Assembly (NCBI GenBank): GCA_902774925.1
Contig: CACYKE010000002.1
Location: 1-64,000 of the forward strand
Direction: 5' to 3'
Length of the DNA stretch: 64,000 nucleotides
Origin: an uncultured Prevotellaceae bacterium
Lineage (GTDB): Bacteria; Bacteroidota; Bacteroidia; Bacteroidales; Bacteroidaceae
Shown: positions 61,499 to 64,000 of the stretch, in pieces
Layout of the letters: each line of letters begins with the position of its first letter
Numbering within the stretch: position 1 is the first letter of the stretch
Position numbers and translations under genes: made by a program
Notes under the pieces: generated by a model
Seen by the model: only the letters and a program-made list of their open reading frames with translations
Database searches by the model: none
Told to the model about the DNA's origin: nothing

Positions 61499-62607
61499 CC
61501 GACGAAATATACTACTCCATAGCCCTAACCCGCATGACGGGTTTCAACCAGCAGATGGCACTGCAGCTGTACCAAGCACTGGGCAGCAGCCAGGCCGTCT
61601 ATGACTACCGCAACGACATTGGTGATGTAGTGCCAAAGGCTACACCGCGATTGCGTGAATCGATGAAACATTGGGACGATGCACTGCATAGGGCAGCGGC
61701 CGAGATGGAGTTCGTCACAAAGAACAACATCCGCGTGCTGACTATCAGTGATGCCGACTATCCCCAACGCCTCTGCGAGTGTCCTGATGCTCCACTGCTT
61801 CTCTACTACAAAGGTAGTGCCGACCTCAACCAAGGGCATGTGATAAACATCGTGGGAACACGCCATTGCACCACCTACGGACAGGATATCGTCCGACGAC
61901 TCATTATTGACCTCCGCACACTGTGTCCTCAGGTGTTGATTGTCAGTGGACTGGCGTACGGCATAGATATCTGCGCCCATCGTAATGCCCTTGAACAGGG
62001 ATTCGAGACTGTCGCTGTGCTGGCTCACGGCCTGGACCAAATATACCCGCCTCACCACCGTAAAGATGCCGTAAGGATGCTGTCGCAGGGAGGACTGCTG
62101 ACGGAGTATATGAGTCAGACGGAGGCCCTACCCAACAATTTTCGCCAGCGCAATCGCATTGTGGCAGGCATGTCGGATGCCACCATCCTCGTCGAAAGTG
62201 CCATTAAGGGCGGGGGCCTTATCACTTGCCGCATTGCGCAAGAATATGGTCGCGAGGTCTTTGCATTCCCCGGTGCTGTAGGAATGTCATTCAGCGAGGG
62301 TTGCAACAAAATGATTCGCAACAATACGGCGGCCCTCATCACATCGGCAGAGGACCTGCTGGAGAGTTTAGGTTGGCAGACGATGCAGCAAAAACCGGAG
62401 GCTGTGGAGCGTCAGCTATTTCCTGACCTCACACCTGAAGAGCAACAGGTCGTCGGACTGCTCCAGCAAACAAACGACTTGCAACTGAATATCATCAGCG
62501 TCAAGAGCAACATCCCCATCGGACAACTTACGGCCCTGCTCTTCTCGCTGGAGATGAAGGGAATCGTAAAGCCACTGGCAGGAGGAACATACCACTTGAT
62601 GAGTTGA
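61495..62607 (+). CDS. dprA: DNA processing protein DprA
   Basis: 370 residues from the ATG at 61495, which overlaps the thioesterase stop. The longer frame from 61327 is only a continuation through that gene. An N-terminal SAM-like helical part is followed by the Rossmann domain with VNIVGTRHCTTYGQ, SGLAYGIDICAHRNALEQ and GLDQIYPPHH. A C-terminal winged helix (LQLNIISVKSNIPIGQLTALL) follows. DprA loads RecA on incoming single-stranded DNA in transformation; many bacteria also carry it for other repair roles. Confidence 0.94.
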   Translation: MTDEIYYSIALTRMTGFNQQMALQLYQALGSSQAVYDYRNDIGDVVPKATPRLRESMKHWDDALHRAAAEMEFVTKNNIRVLTISDADYPQRLCECPDAPLLLYYKGSADLNQGHVINIVGTRHCTTYGQDIVRRLIIDLRTLCPQVLIVSGLAYGIDICAHRNALEQGFETVAVLAHGLDQIYPPHHRKDAVRMLSQGGLLTEYMSQTEALPNNFRQRNRIVAGMSDATILVESAIKGGGLITCRIAQEYGREVFAFPGAVGMSFSEGCNKMIRNNTAALITSAEDLLESLGWQTMQQKPEAVERQLFPDLTPEEQQVVGLLQQTNDLQLNIISVKSNIPIGQLTALLFSLEMKGIVKPLAGGTYHLMS

Positions 62608-62632
62608 AAGTTGATAGTTAAAAGTTAAGAGA
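62604..62632 (+). repeat. GTTGATAGTTAAAAGTTAA repeat between dprA and dusB
   Basis: GAGTTGAAAGTTGATAGTTA followed by AAAGTTAAG begins at the dprA stop and ends just before the GTG of dusB. Confidence 0.7.
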
Positions 62633-62633
62633 A

Positions 62634-63614
62634 GTGAAGATTGGAAATATAGAATTAGGTGAACGTCCCGTTTTCTTGGCCCCAATGGAAGACGTGACGG
62701 ATATCGGATTCCGCATGCTATGCAAACGCTTCGGTGCCGCAATGGTTTATACAGAATTTGTCAGTGCTGAGGCACTCGTACGCGACGTGAAATCTACGGT
62801 GAAGAAACTCACCATCAGTGACGAGGAACGACCCGTGGGTATTCAGATTTACGGTCGTGACGTCGACGCGATGGTAGAAGCCGCAAAGATTGTGGAACAG
62901 GCTGGTCCGGACCTCATCGACCTGAACTTCGGTTGTCCTGTCAAAAAGGTTGCTGGCAAGGGCGCTGGAGCAGGTATGCTACAAAACATCCCCAAGATGC
63001 TGGAGATTACGCAAAAGGTAGTACAGGCCGTAAAACTACCTGTCACCGTGAAGACCCGCTTGGGATGGAACCACGAACAACTCATCATCACCACATTGGC
63101 CGAACAGTTACAGGACTGCGGTATTCAGGCACTGACCATTCATGGTCGCACCCGCAGTCAGATGTACACAGGCAATGCCGATTGGACCCTCATCGGTGAA
63201 GTAAAGCGCAATCCCCGCATCCATATCCCCATCATTGGCAATGGCGACATTAAGTCGTTGGACGAGGCAGACAAAGCTTTCGACACTTATGGCGTCGATG
63301 CTGTGATGATTGGTCGTGCCACCTTCGGATGCCCTTGGATATTCAGTCGTCAGGAACTCACGCTCAGCGAAAAGATTGACGTCCTGAAAGAACAGCTGCG
63401 CATCAACATCGAACGCTGCGACACGGAGGAGATGCGCTCCAAAGGGAAGTCCGCCGAACTCTGCGGCATTTTGCATACCCGCCGCCATCTGGCTGCATCA
63501 CCCATCTTCAAAGGCATTCCCAATTTCCGCGAGACCCGTATCGCCATGCTTCGCGCAGAAAAAACGGATGACCTCTTGGCCATCCTTGATGCGTGCAGAC
63601 AACGGTTAGGATAA
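62634..63614 (+). CDS. dusB: tRNA-dihydrouridine synthase, DusB type
   Basis: 326 residues. The start is GTG at 62634 because no ATG suits and the family begins KIGNIEL. A FMN-binding TIM barrel follows with FLAPMEDVTDIGFR, the catalytic Cys in LNFGCPVKKVAGKGAG, TVKTRLGW, IHGRTRSQMYTG, and GNGDI and GVDAVMIGRATFGCPW for phosphate binding. It reduces uridines in the tRNA D-loop. A short repeat separates it from dprA. Its 3' end is 9 bases from the convergent ABC gene. Confidence 0.93.
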   Translation: MKIGNIELGERPVFLAPMEDVTDIGFRMLCKRFGAAMVYTEFVSAEALVRDVKSTVKKLTISDEERPVGIQIYGRDVDAMVEAAKIVEQAGPDLIDLNFGCPVKKVAGKGAGAGMLQNIPKMLEITQKVVQAVKLPVTVKTRLGWNHEQLIITTLAEQLQDCGIQALTIHGRTRSQMYTGNADWTLIGEVKRNPRIHIPIIGNGDIKSLDEADKAFDTYGVDAVMIGRATFGCPWIFSRQELTLSEKIDVLKEQLRINIERCDTEEMRSKGKSAELCGILHTRRHLAASPIFKGIPNFRETRIAMLRAEKTDDLLAILDACRQRLG

Positions 63615-63623
63615 AGATACCAT

Positions 63624-64000
63624 TCAACCGAATCGTACCACTTCATCGCATAGGTCCGCTACGACGGAACGATGCGTGATGAGCAGGACGGTGGTGGAAG
63701 GGAATGTTTCAAACAGTCGGGAGAACAGTTTCTGCTCCGTCGCTTCGTCGAGCGAACTACTGATTTCGTCAAGCAGGAGAATGCTGCCATTACGCAGCAA
63801 ACCGCGGGCAATGGCGATACGTTGTGCCTGACCCTCGCTGAGACCGCCACCACGTTCACCAAGCTCGGTATTGATACCTTCCGACAAGTCGAAGACGAAA
63901 TCGGCACAAGCCACGTGCAGCACCTTACGCAATTCGTCGTCAGTTGCATCGGGTTTCGCCAATTGCAGATTATAACGGATGGTACCACTCATCAGTGTGT
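63624..64000 (-). CDS. ABC transporter, ATP-binding C-terminal part (partial)
   Basis: The last 125 residues of an ABC exporter-type ATPase, running beyond the right edge. The frame reads TLMSGTIRYNLQLAKPDA at the break. LSEGQAQRIAIARGLL is the signature (LSEGQ in place of LSGGQ), ILLLDEISSSLD the Walker B with D-loop, and LLITHR the H-loop. The N-terminal half, probably a fused membrane domain with Walker A, is outside. Substrate unknown. Confidence 0.9.
   Translation of the reverse strand, partial: TLMSGTIRYNLQLAKPDATDDELRKVLHVACADFVFDLSEGINTELGERGGGLSEGQAQRIAIARGLLRNGSILLLDEISSSLDEATEQKLFSRLFETFPSTTVLLITHRSVVADLCDEVVRFG

Overview
The window looks like a chromosome segment of a Prevotella-like member of the Bacteroidales, of gut or rumen type. 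Three things support this. Promoters follow the Bacteroidetes consensus (TTTG, 19-20 bp, TAnnTTTG) and there are few Shine-Dalgarno sites. Typical families are present: OmpA-type and other lipoproteins, HU-like proteins with an extra domain, an IntDOT-like integrase, GH3 and GH95 enzymes, and SufBCD downstream of rimP-nusA-infB. The 16S 5' end at the left edge has the Bacteroidales/Prevotella start.

Layout. 1-489 holds the 5' end of a leftward 16S rRNA with its leader and promoter. 490-3861 has an OmpA-like lipoprotein, two related lipoproteins and an HU-like protein, all leftward. 4070-4240 is a structured small RNA resembling 6S RNA. 4273-7184 is an AT-rich accessory pair (MBG-repeat surface protein, DUF2971 protein). 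7461-12779 has purL, a split chromate transporter and an FMN-binding periplasmic protein. 12957-24473 is a fucose and plant-glycan block: fucI, a GH3 beta-xylosidase/glucosidase, fhs, an alpha/beta-hydrolase esterase, a GH95 alpha-fucosidase and a second isomerase-like protein. 24593-32810 is rimP-nusA-infB-sufBCD. 32865-34838 is an orphan TPR histidine kinase. 34884-39289 combines an iron alcohol dehydrogenase, a PdxA2-type dehydrogenase, a DUF1537 kinase (likely four-carbon acid-sugar catabolism) and a convergent PfkB kinase; rnr follows. 59745-64000 has DUF2851, thioesterase, dprA, dusB and the end of an ABC transporter gene.

41703-59779 is an integrated element of about 18 kb bounded by a perfect 35-bp direct repeat. 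The repeat is the first 35 bases of the DUF2851 coding sequence, from ATG to codon 12. The left copy keeps the native promoter and now encodes a 12-codon stub. The right copy rebuilds the gene and puts it under a promoter inside the element. The element carries a tyrosine integrase, a serine recombinase, an XRE repressor with palindromic operators, an HNH endonuclease, a possible replication gene with a pseudoknot-capable leader beside an AT-rich inverted-repeat region, three paralogous zinc-ribbon membrane proteins, a secreted protein with a TonB-like domain, and many small unknown genes. I see no relaxase, conjugation or virion genes, so its type is unassigned.

The other striking signal lies outside the element. 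Several families of short, degenerate tandem oligomers (AGCCAAAAGC, CTAGA, TAACGATA, AATTGACAATT, CACCTCTC types) sit just before start codons, form gene ends, or lie in frame inside conserved genes (rnr three times, sufB, the alcohol dehydrogenase, the esterase, GH95, the DUF1537 kinase). They look like mobile or expanding micro-repeats tolerated in proteins.
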